Part shown: piece after piece, positions 36,402-45,443 of the stretch
Position numbering within the stretch: the first letter of the stretch is position 1
Layout of the letters: each line of letters begins with the position of its first letter
Assembly: GCF_003429005.1 (NCBI RefSeq)
Contig: NZ_QVQV01000007.1
Location: 480,828 to 544,827 of the forward strand
Source: Paraburkholderia sp. DHOC27
Lineage (GTDB): Bacteria; Pseudomonadota; Gammaproteobacteria; Burkholderiales; Burkholderiaceae
Direction of reading: 5' to 3'
Length of the DNA stretch: 64,000 bases
Position numbers and translations under genes: made by a program
Notes under the pieces: generated by a model
What the model was told of the DNA's origin: nothing
Seen by the model: only the letters and a program-made list of their open reading frames with translations
The model's database searches: none

Positions 36402-38504
36402 ATGTCCACTACTCAACCGACACAAGACAACCCGCTCCTCGATTTCTCCGACCTGCCGCGCTTTGGCGACATCCGCCCCGAACACGTGACCCCTGCCCTC
36501 GACGTGCTGCTCGCCAATGCGAGCGCCGCCGTCGAGCGCGCCAGTGAGCCCGTCACGCCCGCCTCGTGGGCGGACGTGGTCGAACCCGTGGAGCGCGTCA
36601 CCGAGCCGCTCTCGCGCGCCTGGGGCGTGATTGGCCATCTGAACGCCGTCGCCGATACGCCAGAGCTGCGCGCCGCCTACGGCGAGAATCTGCCGCGCGT
36701 CACCGAATTCTGGTCGAGCATGGGGCAGAACCTCGCGCTCTACGAGAAGTACAAGGCGCTTGCGGCCAGCGGCGATTTCTCGTCGCTCACCGGCGAGCGC
36801 AAGAAGATTCTCGACAACGCACTGCGCGACTTCCGCCTCTCGGGCGCGGAACTGCCGGAAGACAAGAAGCCGCATTTCGCCGACCTGCAGGAACGTCAGG
36901 CCACCTTGTCGAAGTCGTTTTCGGATCACGTGCTGGATGCCACCAACGCGTACGCGTACCTCGTCGAAGACAAGGCGCAGCTCGTCGGCCTGCCGGAAGA
37001 CGTGATCGCCGCCGCGCAGGAAGCGGCCGAGCGCGAAGGCAAGAGCGGCTGGAAATTCACGCTGCACTTCCCGTCGTATTTCCCCGTCATGCAGTATTCG
37101 GAAAACCGCCCGATGCGCGAAACCATGTACCGCGCGTACGTCACGCGTGCGTCGGAACTGGGCGGCACCTACGGCGGCGGCAAAGCGGAGTGGGACAACA
37201 CCGGCAATATCGCCGAACAACTGAAACTGCGCGCTGAAGAGGCGCACATGCTCGGCTATCACAACTTCGCGGAAGTCTCGCTCGCGCCGAAGATGGCCGA
37301 GTCGCCCGCGCAGGTCATGGCCTTCCTCGAAGACCTCGCCACGCGCGCGCGTCCGCACGCAGAGCAGGACTGGAAGGAGTTGCGCGAATTCGCCGCCAGC
37401 GAACTCGGGCTCACCGAAATGCAGCCGTGGGACATGACCTTCGCGGCCGAACGTCTGCGTCAGAAGCGCTATTCGTTCTCCGAAAACGAGGTCAAGCAAT
37501 ACTTCCCGGAAGACGCCGTCTTCAAGGGTTTGTTCAAGGTGACGGAAACGCTGTTCGGCGTGAAGATCCGTCGCGATGAAGCCACCGTATGGCATCCGGA
37601 CGTGCGCTTTTTCCGCGTCGAGAATCAGGACGGCGGGCTTGTCGCGCAGTTCTACCTCGATTTGTATGCGCGCGAAGGCAAGCGTGGCGGCGCATGGATG
37701 GACGACGCACGGGCCCGTCACAAGCACGCGCATGGCGGCGTGCAAACACCGGTCGCGTATCTGACCTGCAACTTCTCCGCACCGGTCGGCGGCAAGCCGG
37801 CCTGCTTCACGCACGACGAAGTGATCACGCTGTTCCACGAATTCGGCCACGGTCTGCATCACATGCTCACGCGCGTCGATGAACTGGGCGTGTCGGGCAT
37901 CAACGGCGTGGAGTGGGATGCGGTCGAACTGCCGTCGCAGTTCATGGAAAACTTCTGCTGGGAATGGGACGTCCTGAGCGACATGACCTCGCACGTGGAA
38001 ACGGCGAAGCCGCTGCCGCGTGACCTGTTCGACAAGATGCTCGCCGCGAAGAACTTCCAGAGCGGTCTCGGAACATTGCGTCAGATCGTGTTCTCGATGT
38101 TCGACATGAGGCTGCATACGGACTTCGATCCGAGCGGCACGAAGAACGCCAACGACCTCGCCCGCGACATCAACGAGCAGTTTCATGTCGTGCCGCAAGC
38201 TGCGTTCTCGCGCTGGCCGAATACGTTCAGCCACATTTTCGCAGGCGGTTATGCGGCGGGTTACTACAGCTACAAGTGGGCCGAGGTGTTGTCCGCCGAC
38301 GCTTATGCCGCGTTCGAAGAAGCCGCGCAGGCGGCGAGCGGCAGCGTGCTCGATGCAGCGACCGGCACGCGGTATCGCAAGGAGATTCTGGAAGTGGGCG
38401 GCAGCCGTCCCGCGATGGAATCGTTCAAGGCGTTCCGCGGCCGCGAGCCGAACATCGACGCGCTGTTGCGTCATAACGGCATGACGCCTGCGGCAACGCA
38501 TTAA
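36402..38504 (+). CDS. prlC: Oligopeptidase A (M3 metallopeptidase)
   Basis: Cytoplasmic zinc peptidase that degrades short peptides, including cleaved signal peptides. It has 700 residues (E. coli 680). The zinc motif HEFGH is at residues 479-483 (LFHEFGHGLHHML), with the third ligand region ELPSQFMENFCWE downstream. AGGAAG precedes ATG 36402. It ends at a clear terminator convergent with the cytosine-deaminase-like gene. Confidence 0.96.
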   Translation: MSTTQPTQDNPLLDFSDLPRFGDIRPEHVTPALDVLLANASAAVERASEPVTPASWADVVEPVERVTEPLSRAWGVIGHLNAVADTPELRAAYGENLPRVTEFWSSMGQNLALYEKYKALAASGDFSSLTGERKKILDNALRDFRLSGAELPEDKKPHFADLQERQATLSKSFSDHVLDATNAYAYLVEDKAQLVGLPEDVIAAAQEAAEREGKSGWKFTLHFPSYFPVMQYSENRPMRETMYRAYVTRASELGGTYGGGKAEWDNTGNIAEQLKLRAEEAHMLGYHNFAEVSLAPKMAESPAQVMAFLEDLATRARPHAEQDWKELREFAASELGLTEMQPWDMTFAAERLRQKRYSFSENEVKQYFPEDAVFKGLFKVTETLFGVKIRRDEATVWHPDVRFFRVENQDGGLVAQFYLDLYAREGKRGGAWMDDARARHKHAHGGVQTPVAYLTCNFSAPVGGKPACFTHDEVITLFHEFGHGLHHMLTRVDELGVSGINGVEWDAVELPSQFMENFCWEWDVLSDMTSHVETAKPLPRDLFDKMLAAKNFQSGLGTLRQIVFSMFDMRLHTDFDPSGTKNANDLARDINEQFHVVPQAAFSRWPNTFSHIFAGGYAAGYYSYKWAEVLSADAYAAFEEAAQAASGSVLDAATGTRYRKEILEVGGSRPAMESFKAFRGREPNIDALLRHNGMTPAATH

Positions 38505-38548
38505 GCTGTTTCATGCGCCTGCGTCAGGCGCTGCTGATCGAGACGGAT

Positions 38549-38590
38549 AAAAAAACCGGTGTCCTGCTCACGCAGGCACCGGCTTTTTAT
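38549..38590. terminator. Terminator between convergent prlC and codA-like gene
   Basis: Stem AACCGGTGTCCTGC / GCAGGCACCGGCTT (one mismatch) with a TCAC loop and A/T runs on both sides. Confidence 0.88.
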
Positions 38591-38623
38591 TGGTTGCCGT
38601 TATTGGCTGCGGTTATTCGCTCC

Positions 38624-39913
38624 TCAGCCTCGTTGCAGTTTGAAGTCGATCTGCTCCGGCCGGCCTTCGAGCGCGAGCGTCGCGCGGTCGGCCGGCGAGC
38701 GCGCCACCACCTTGCCGCGCCGGATCACGGCAAGCCGAGCGGCGCGCAGGCGGATCGCTTCCACCGGATTGCGCGCGTCGAGCACCACGCAATCCGCGAC
38801 GCAGCCCGGCGCAATGCCATAGCCTTCGAGTCCGAGGATGCGGGCCGCATTAACCGTGACCGCTTCGAAGCAGGCATGCATCGCCTCGATGCCGGTCATC
38901 TGCGCGACGTGCAGCCCCATGTGCGCCACCTCCAGCATGTCACCCGAGCCGAGGCTGTACCACGGGTCCATCACGCAGTCGTGGCCGAACGCGACGTTGA
39001 TGCCCGCGGCCATCATCTCCGGCACGCGCGTCATGCCGCGCCGCTTCGGATAGGTGTCGCTGCGTCCCTGCAACGTGATGTTGATGAGCGGATTGGCGAT
39101 GGCCGCCACGCCGGACTCGCGCATCAACGGTAGCAGCTTGCTGACGTAGTAGTTATCCATCGAATGCATCGAGGTGAGATGCGATCCTGTGACGCGTCCG
39201 TGCAAACCGAGCCGCTGCGTCTCGGCCGCGAGGGTTTCGATGTGACGCGAGAGCGGATCGTCGGATTCATCGCAGTGCATGTCGACACGCAAGCCCTGCT
39301 CCGCCGCGTACTCGCACAGCATGCGCACCGACTCGGCGCCGTCGGCCATGGTCCGCTCGAAATGCGGAATGCCGCCCACCACGTCCACGCCCAGCGCAAT
39401 CGCCCGCTTGAGATTGTCGAATGCGCCGGGGCTGCGCAATACGCCGTCCTGTGGAAACGCGACCAGTTGCAGATCCAGATACGGCGCCACGCGGCGCTTC
39501 ACTTCCAGCAATGCCTCAACCGCCAGCAGACGGGGATCGCACACATCGACGTGACTGCGGATAGCGAGCAGCCCGCGCGCCACGGCCCAGTCGCAATACT
39601 GCAGCGCGCGTTCGATCAAGGCGTCCTGGGTCAGCTCGGGCTTGAGTTCGCCCCACAGCGCGATGCCCTCGAGCAAGGTGCCGGAGGCGTTGACGCGCGG
39701 CAAGCCGTACGACAGCGTCGCGTCCATATGGAAATGCGGATCCACGAACGGCGGACTGACGAGGCAACCGGCGGCGTCGATTTCCTCTGCCGCACTGGCC
39801 GCGAGGCGCGGCTCGACGGCCACGATGCGGCCAGCTTCGATGCCGATATCGACCGCTTCTTTATGCGTGGACAAACCGGGCGGCAGGCTGGCATGACGGA
39901 TGATCAAGTCCAT
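38624..39913 (-). CDS. codA: Cytosine deaminase-like amidohydrolase (CodA family)
   Basis: Metal-dependent amidohydrolase of 429 residues (E. coli CodA 427), expected to deaminate cytosine to uracil or a related ring. Metal ligands are H60 and H62 (PPFVDPHFHMDATLS), a later histidine in DMHCDESDDP and the aspartate of FGHDCVMDPWY. Blocks NPLINITLQGRSDTYPKRRG and MLEVAHMGLHVAQM match CodA closely. The residue after the catalytic aspartate, D314 in E. coli, is Cys here, and that position affects base selectivity. AAAGGAG precedes the ATG. No codB permease lies beside it. A related function such as isoguanine or triazine deamination is possible. Confidence 0.85.
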   Translation of the reverse strand: MDLIIRHASLPPGLSTHKEAVDIGIEAGRIVAVEPRLAASAAEEIDAAGCLVSPPFVDPHFHMDATLSYGLPRVNASGTLLEGIALWGELKPELTQDALIERALQYCDWAVARGLLAIRSHVDVCDPRLLAVEALLEVKRRVAPYLDLQLVAFPQDGVLRSPGAFDNLKRAIALGVDVVGGIPHFERTMADGAESVRMLCEYAAEQGLRVDMHCDESDDPLSRHIETLAAETQRLGLHGRVTGSHLTSMHSMDNYYVSKLLPLMRESGVAAIANPLINITLQGRSDTYPKRRGMTRVPEMMAAGINVAFGHDCVMDPWYSLGSGDMLEVAHMGLHVAQMTGIEAMHACFEAVTVNAARILGLEGYGIAPGCVADCVVLDARNPVEAIRLRAARLAVIRRGKVVARSPADRATLALEGRPEQIDFKLQRG

Positions 39914-40090
39914 GTATCGCTCCTTTGGCTGATATCGATTCTATCGGCGTCAGAAAGCGCGTGGGCAGGTTCCTTTAGCGGATGCGCGGGCCGTCGAGCG
40001 GTTTTGTGTCTGAGTGTGGGTGTGCCTTTGCATGTCTCCCGGTCAAGCTGCCGCCATGATTTGCAGTGCGCAGCATGTACCCGCGTTGGA

Positions 40091-41221
40091 TCACGCGCAA
40101 CGCGGATGCTCCAGAAAGAAGCGCAGCATTTCCGCACTGGCGTCGGGTCCGCTGGGGTCGGTGTAACTGCCGCGCGCACTGCCGCCCGCCCACGCATGGG
40201 GTGCACCGTGCAGCGTCCACAACTCCGCGTCGACGCCATTGCTGGCCACCAGCCGTGCGACGCTACAGGCGCGGCCGTTCGCATTGACCCGGCGTGCGTC
40301 ATGGCCGCCGCCTGGCGCTGCCTCGAAACCATCCAGAATGCGACGCGCGTTCGCTACGTGCACGGTCGCGTCGGCGTCGCCATGAAACACGATCATCGGA
40401 CGCACGGGTTCGCTCGTCTTGCCGTGGCGTTCGCCGAAGCGCCCCTGACCGGCGCGCTGGCCGCCTTTCATGGCCGCGAGCGCCGAGGGCAGATCATGCG
40501 CGCAACCGGCCGGCAGACCGGAATGAATGCCCGCCGCCGCATACAACTCGGGATAGGCCGCGACCATGATGTGCGCCATCGCGCCACCCGCTGACAAGCC
40601 CGCGATATACACGCGCGCCGGATCGACCCGATGCGTCTGCATGATCTCGCGCGTGATGCCGGCGAGCAACGCGGGCTCACCGCGCTCGCGTTGCTGATCC
40701 GCGGGTTTGAACCAGTTCCAGCACTTTGACGGATTGGCCTGCTGCGGCTGCACGGGATAAGCCACCAGGAAGCGCTGCTGCTCGGCGAGCACGTTCATCT
40801 GCGTGCCGGCGGCGAAATCGTCGGCGTCCTGAGTACAGCCGTGCAGCATGACGATGAGTGGCAACGGCTCGGCCGCCGCGCCTGCCGGGACATAGAGCCG
40901 GTATTGACGGCTGCCGGCACCGTTCGAAAAGCGATCCGTGCTGAAATGCCCACGTTCCTCGATGTCCTTGTGGGCGTGGCGGGTGGCATGACCGTCGTCG
41001 TGCCTGGCGGTCTTGGGTCTGTCCGCAGCAAACGCTGTCGCTGCGTTCGATGCGGGCGGAGCGGTTGGCGTTATGTCACGCAGTGAGGGTTCGTTCGACT
41101 TTGCGCCCGATTCACCCCGCAACGCGCGTTGTATGGCTTCGGTGGCTTCAGCGGGACCGCGCGTACGCAGAAGGTTCATCGCTTCATGCATCGAACCGAG
41201 AAAGTCTTCGTTCAGTTTCAT
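40091..41221 (-). CDS. PHB depolymerase-family (LpqC-type) esterase
   Basis: Alpha/beta-hydrolase of 376 residues. The family catalytic parts are visible: oxyanion region MLHGCTQDADDF (127 onward), nucleophile Ser210 in AGLSAGGAM, aspartate in VFHGDADATVHV and histidine in HGAPHAWAGGS. An N-terminal extension of about 100 polar residues (RHDDGHATRHAHKD) has no signal peptide, so it may be cytoplasmic and act on intracellular PHB or on another ester. ATG at 41221 (MKLNEDFLGSMHEAMNLL) was chosen. It lies 151 bases downstream of the ribbon-helix-helix regulator on the same strand and is probably co-regulated. Confidence 0.86.
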   Translation of the reverse strand: MKLNEDFLGSMHEAMNLLRTRGPAEATEAIQRALRGESGAKSNEPSLRDITPTAPPASNAATAFAADRPKTARHDDGHATRHAHKDIEERGHFSTDRFSNGAGSRQYRLYVPAGAAAEPLPLIVMLHGCTQDADDFAAGTQMNVLAEQQRFLVAYPVQPQQANPSKCWNWFKPADQQRERGEPALLAGITREIMQTHRVDPARVYIAGLSAGGAMAHIMVAAYPELYAAAGIHSGLPAGCAHDLPSALAAMKGGQRAGQGRFGERHGKTSEPVRPMIVFHGDADATVHVANARRILDGFEAAPGGGHDARRVNANGRACSVARLVASNGVDAELWTLHGAPHAWAGGSARGSYTDPSGPDASAEMLRFFLEHPRCA

Positions 41222-41372
41222 CGTGTTGTCCGGTAAGCATGGACCGCCGTGTCCGGCCGCCCAAAGTGATACGTCTGTCGCTGCACGAGCGTTGGTTTCA
41301 CGCGGGTTTGACGTGTGCTTACGGCATGCATCCGGGCACGTCCATGCGCAGGCGTTCGTGCCCATGCAGCGA

Positions 41373-41798
41373 TCAATGAATGCGGTCGGCCAGAGCCCGC
41401 TTGATAGCCGGGGTGGCCTGGAACGCACCGAGCACCGTGACGCTTTCAATCGTTTCGAGTGCGAGTTCGACGGAGACGTCCGCAGCAATGCTGGCAAGCC
41501 CCAGCACCTGGATCTGCAAACGCTCGTTGGCTGCGCGCACAGCCTCCAGATCGCGCCGGGAGAAATGTTGTAGCCCCAGCACGAGCGCGCGCCGCGTGAT
41601 GGTTTCCTGCACCACCTGCGCATGCACCGCGAGCTGGTTGCGGATCGCCGTGCGGATCAGGTCGGTACGGTTTGAATAAAAACCCTCTTCGACCAGTAGA
41701 TCGATCTGCCCCAGATCGACCGGGCCGAGATTGATCGTGATCTTTTCGGACTCGCCGCCGCGCGGGCGGGCGGCATCGGGATTCGCTACGAGCTTCAT
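41373..41798 (-). CDS. Ribbon-helix-helix (CopG-type) transcriptional regulator
   Basis: A 141-residue protein with an N-terminal RHH fold at about residues 20-60 (KITINLGPVDLGQIDLLVEE then GFYSNRTDLIRTAIRNQL). A helical C-terminal half of unknown function follows (LEAVRAANERLQIQVLGLAS ...). ATG at 41798 is preceded by GAGGATGG. The promoter upstream is overlapped by a 7-base inverted repeat, a likely autoregulatory operator. It sits upstream of the PHB-depolymerase-type esterase, so PHB-linked control is plausible but inferred. No partner toxin is visible. Confidence 0.85.
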   Translation of the reverse strand: MKLVANPDAARPRGGESEKITINLGPVDLGQIDLLVEEGFYSNRTDLIRTAIRNQLAVHAQVVQETITRRALVLGLQHFSRRDLEAVRAANERLQIQVLGLASIAADVSVELALETIESVTVLGAFQATPAIKRALADRIH

Positions 41799-41810
41799 TT
41801 TCCATCCTCT

Positions 41811-41830
41811 AACCATCTGTATGGATGGTT
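41811..41830 (-). promoter_or_regulatory. Candidate operator for the RHH regulator
   Basis: Inverted repeat AACCATC (41811-41817) and GATGGTT (41824-41830) separated by TGTATG. It overlaps the -10 element of the gene's own promoter and starts 13 bases upstream of its start codon. Confidence 0.65.
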
Positions 41831-41856
41831 ATAGGCTGGTTTTTTGTGCAATGCAA
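41828..41856 (-). promoter_or_regulatory. Sigma-70-type promoter of the RHH regulator gene
   Basis: On the minus strand TTGCAT (41851-41856) and TATAAC (41828-41833) with exact 17-base spacing. Confidence 0.65.
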
Positions 41857-42021
41857 CGTGAAAATTGAGGGACGGTGTCGAATGGCGCACCAGTTTGGCC
41901 GGCGGCGCAGGGAGCGGCACGAGGATTTTCCGCTCGTTGTCCGTGAGCGCCCTTCTGCGAGCGAGCGGGCATGCGCGTTGCGCCAATTCTGTCATTTCCC
42001 TCTTTCCATCTGGAGACGATC

Positions 42022-42519
42022 ATGACCCCTCTTACACCCGGCATGCAGACGCAATCGCAATCCCTGCCCGACGATCAGGGCGCCGGCATCGTGGGCATTG
42101 GTGTCGGCGATGGTCCCGGCCCGGATGTGATGGCCGCGGCGACGCTCGACGGCAACAAGGTGGTCACCGCCGACGGCGAGTACGTCGGCAAGATCTCCGA
42201 CATCATGCTCGACGTGCGCACCGGCCGCATTGCGTATGCCGTGCTGTCCGAAGGCGGTTTTCTCGGCATGGGCACGACGCTTCACGCCATCCCGTGGGGC
42301 GCGTTGACGCTCAATGTCGACGAGAAACTGTTCCTCGTGGATCTCATGGCCGAGCAGATCAAGAACGCGCCGGGCTTCGACAAGGATCACTGGCCGTCGA
42401 TGGCCGATCCGCTGTGGGCCTCGTCCGTGCACGACTACTATCATCGCCAGCCTTACTGGTCAAAGGCTCGCAACGTCGCAGCGGAAGACGAAGTGGACGT
42501 GCAGCAGGTCAATATGTAA
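42022..42519 (+). CDS. PRC-barrel domain protein
   Basis: A 165-residue soluble protein with a PRC-barrel at about residues 42-115 (VVTADGEYVGKISDIMLDVR ... IPWGALTLNVDEKLFLVDL). A C-terminal tail with HDYYHRQPYW follows. PRC-barrel proteins occur as stress or photosynthesis-related proteins and RNA-processing factors; the role here is unknown. TGGAGA precedes ATG 42022. It is divergent from the RHH regulator, whose operator may also affect it. Confidence 0.88.
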   Translation: MTPLTPGMQTQSQSLPDDQGAGIVGIGVGDGPGPDVMAAATLDGNKVVTADGEYVGKISDIMLDVRTGRIAYAVLSEGGFLGMGTTLHAIPWGALTLNVDEKLFLVDLMAEQIKNAPGFDKDHWPSMADPLWASSVHDYYHRQPYWSKARNVAAEDEVDVQQVNM

Positions 42520-42663
42520 GGAATGCGAATGTTTTCGTGGGCCGCGTTCTGAGCCGCGTATCTGGCCACATTTTGGGCTGGTTTGTGCCCATGCGCGGCT
42601 TACTAGTAAGCCAAGGCGTAAAGCCCGCATCTGCGCCAGTGGCAACGCGTCGTTCAGCGGGAT

Positions 42664-43461
42664 TCAGGCCGCGGCATAACCAAGCATCGCGGCCGCCTCG
42701 CCCGCGAGGTCGAGAACGGCATCGCTTCCGGCGCGCGCGGCGGGAACCAGATACAGATCGGCGATATCCGTCACCGGATCGCTGAAGGGCGTGGGCGCAT
42801 GACGCTGGGTGGCGAGAAATTCGCTGATCGGCGATGCGTCCGCCAGTCCGAGAAAATCCCCAATCGTCGCGACCGTCGCGCTACCGTCTTCTACCAGATG
42901 CCGATAAGGCAGCGTCAGTTTCTGAGCGGGCGGCAGGTCGGCGAAGAAGCCCATGATCTCATCCACGTATTGCGACCAGACACGCACGCCGTCTTCGAGC
43001 GATGCAGCCCAACGCTTGTGCAGCAGCGAATGGGCGACGTCACGTGGATCGCGATGGATATGAATGAAGCGTGCGTGCGGCAGCGCCTCGCGAATCAGCA
43101 GCAGGCACGACCCGGAATGCGGCATCCGCTCCACCGAGCCGGTGCGTCCGGATAACACCGTTGGATCGCCATACGCGGGATGCTTGTCGCCCCAGATTGG
43201 CGCCGCGATCTCCAACGCTTCGCGGTAATAGCGCTCCACCCACGCGCCCAGCGTGCGGCGCCCGAATGCCTCGAAGCGCTCACGATGCATCGCGCCAAGC
43301 AGATCCGGCCGCTGACTCTCTACCTCCAGCAGGTGTTTGAGCAACACGAATATCCGGCATTCGTTGGTGAGTTCGATGAGGGGATGCGTGTTGAGCAGCG
43401 AGCACAAAAACGTCGTGCCGGAGCGCGGCGCGCCGACGATGAAGAGAGGACTGGATTGCAT
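42664..43461 (-). CDS. Sulfotransferase-family protein
   Basis: A 265-residue protein with the 5'-phosphosulfate-binding loop of PAPS sulfotransferases, GAPRSGTTFL (residues 10-19). The 3'-phosphate-binding segment ARFIHIHRDPRDVAHSLL with its Arg/Ser lies in the middle. It is expected to transfer sulfate from PAPS, but the acceptor is unknown. ATG at 43461 has GGAG eight bases upstream; a GTG two codons earlier has poor spacing. It stands alone between the PRC-barrel gene and a small DMT-type gene. Confidence 0.87.
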   Translation of the reverse strand: MQSSPLFIVGAPRSGTTFLCSLLNTHPLIELTNECRIFVLLKHLLEVESQRPDLLGAMHRERFEAFGRRTLGAWVERYYREALEIAAPIWGDKHPAYGDPTVLSGRTGSVERMPHSGSCLLLIREALPHARFIHIHRDPRDVAHSLLHKRWAASLEDGVRVWSQYVDEIMGFFADLPPAQKLTLPYRHLVEDGSATVATIGDFLGLADASPISEFLATQRHAPTPFSDPVTDIADLYLVPAARAGSDAVLDLAGEAAAMLGYAAA

Positions 43462-43594
43462 CGCCACGGCTCCAGGGAGGCTCGATGATCACAGCATGGC
43501 CGAGCTTCCTGCGTGGCGCAATCGGCATCTCACGAATACAGAATTGACCATTACGCGGGTTTTGCGTACGCACGTCGAGCGGATCTTCGCATAT

Positions 43595-44041
43595 TCAGAA
43601 CACAGCGATCAGCACCACGCCAACCACGCAGAGCGCCGCCCCGATCAATCGCCACAGCGTTGCCGGTCGAACCTCGAAACCCAGTAGACCGAAATGATCG
43701 AGCAACACCGACGTGATCACCGCCGCAATCACGACGATGGTGGTGAAGGTAGCCGAACCGAGCTTCTTCGTAACCAGCAGCGTGCACAGCAAAAACAGGG
43801 CGTTGCACACGCCGCCGATGTACGCCCACCACGGCACGTCAGCGAATTTCGCGGCAACGCCCTTGAGCGGAAAGCCCACGAACGGAATGCAAGCCAGCAG
43901 ACACACCGAGCCGATCAGATAGACGACGAAGGCGGCGACGACAGGTGCCTGGGTCGACTTGAGCAAGGCCGAATTACTGCCCGACTGCAACGGGTTGGAG
44001 ATACCCGCGAGAATCGCAAACAGGGAGAGTAGCCAGTGCAT
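43595..44041 (-). CDS. DMT-superfamily (YdcZ/DUF606) membrane protein
   Basis: A 148-residue inner-membrane protein with about five hydrophobic helices and the internal symmetry seen in DUF606 half-transporters. It starts MHWLLSLFAILAGISNPLQSG; the GSNSALLKSTQAPVVAAFVV segment is family-typical. Its start is only 7 bases after the stop of the Gfo/Idh/MocA oxidoreductase, so the two form an operon. Substrate unknown. Confidence 0.85.
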   Translation of the reverse strand: MHWLLSLFAILAGISNPLQSGSNSALLKSTQAPVVAAFVVYLIGSVCLLACIPFVGFPLKGVAAKFADVPWWAYIGGVCNALFLLCTLLVTKKLGSATFTTIVVIAAVITSVLLDHFGLLGFEVRPATLWRLIGAALCVVGVVLIAVF

Positions 44042-44048
44042 GACGCGC

Positions 44049-45251
44049 TCACTTTGCGCCGAGGCGCGCATCGCGAAACGCGTCGTGTCCTTCCACGCGC
44101 TCCAGCACGACTGGATGGTTCAGCGCCGCGGACCGGTAGATGGCTTCCATGATGGACTGGTCCTGCAGGCCCTCTTCGCCAGGTGTAGCCGGCGCCCGGC
44201 CGGTCAATACGCACTCGGCCATGTGATCCATTTCCGCACCGAACTGGTTCTGTTCGCCCGACACGCGCTCCTCCGTCACTTCGACGTCTTCACGCGTTGC
44301 GCTGCGTTGCGCGACGTACAGGCGAAGGCCTTTGTACGCGAACGCCGGTTCCAAACGCACCACGGCCTTCTGAAAGTAAAGCCGCGCGTTACGCGATTCG
44401 TGCGCGTCGTAGGCCGAAGAAAAGCGCCCCACTACGCCGGACGGAAAACGCATCTGCCAAGCAACGTTTTCTTCGACCTCGGTGAAACGCGGATCGCCGG
44501 GCGTGCTCCAGGTCCATGCCGATACTTCGATCGGCTCTTCGCCCGTGATGAAGCGCGCGAAGTTCAGGCAATACAGTCCGATATCGGGTAACGAACCGCC
44601 GCCTGCCAGGCGCCGGTCGTGGCGCCATTGACTGGCCGCGTCCTGCACCTGGCCGTTGTGCGCTTCGATGATCTTCAGCTTGCCGAACTCGCCCGAGCGG
44701 ACCAGCTTCGCCAGTTCGCGGTTGTGGGGCTCGTATTGCAGCCGGTACGCCACCATCAGCATGACATTGGCGTCGGCGCAGGCGCGGATCATCTCGCGCG
44801 CTTCCGCAGAAGTGTTGCTCATCGGCTTTTCACACAGCACGTGCTTGCCGATTCGCGCCGCCTGTTTGACCTGTTCGCAATGCAAGCCGTTCGGCGTGAC
44901 GATATACACCACCTGAACGTCGTCGTTTGACGCGAGTCTGTCCCACTCGTCGTAGCCATACACCGCGTGTCCCGGCGCACCATATTGGCTGAGCACGCGC
45001 CGTCCCTTGTCGCGATCGCCGGTCATCACGGCGGCAAGGCGGCACAATTTGCACGCGGCGAGCGCCGGCAGGATCGAGTCGAGAGAGAGCCGTCCCAAGC
45101 CCACGATAGCGAAGCCTACGCGTCGTTCGGGCGGCAACGGCGGCAGCCCCGGCGGTTCGCGCCGCTCGCTGGCGGCAACGAACGGCGGGCGTGCTTCGGG
45201 ACGATCCTGGCCGGTCGAATGAGTCGTATCGCTTGAGTGTGGATCGGACAT
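44049..45251 (-). CDS. Gfo/Idh/MocA-family oxidoreductase
   Basis: NAD(P)-dependent sugar oxidoreductase of 400 residues. A polar N-terminal extension (about 1-45) precedes the Rossmann motif FAIVGLGRLSLDSILPAL (about 48-65). The catalytic EKP lies in HVLCEKPMSNTS. The C-terminal GFO domain includes GGGSLPDIGLYCLNFARFI. It resembles the glucose-fructose oxidoreductase group. No Tat motif is seen in the extension. GGAG precedes ATG 45251. It is followed by a DMT-type membrane protein gene. Confidence 0.9.
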   Translation of the reverse strand: MSDPHSSDTTHSTGQDRPEARPPFVAASERREPPGLPPLPPERRVGFAIVGLGRLSLDSILPALAACKLCRLAAVMTGDRDKGRRVLSQYGAPGHAVYGYDEWDRLASNDDVQVVYIVTPNGLHCEQVKQAARIGKHVLCEKPMSNTSAEAREMIRACADANVMLMVAYRLQYEPHNRELAKLVRSGEFGKLKIIEAHNGQVQDAASQWRHDRRLAGGGSLPDIGLYCLNFARFITGEEPIEVSAWTWSTPGDPRFTEVEENVAWQMRFPSGVVGRFSSAYDAHESRNARLYFQKAVVRLEPAFAYKGLRLYVAQRSATREDVEVTEERVSGEQNQFGAEMDHMAECVLTGRAPATPGEEGLQDQSIMEAIYRSAALNHPVVLERVEGHDAFRDARLGAK

Positions 45252-45443
45252 GGTCAACTCCAGTGACGGGTCGCGCCTCGCCGACAACACAGCGTCAACA
45301 AGGCGGCAACCAAGTGGCATCAATGAAGTGAATCAAGCAACGGGTGTTCCCGTCATCGGGTCGTCAGCAGATCGAATCAATCCGGGTTCGATGATGGCGG
45401 CAGGCTTCGCGCTTTGCGTGCGACGGTTCGTCGTTCCGCTCGG

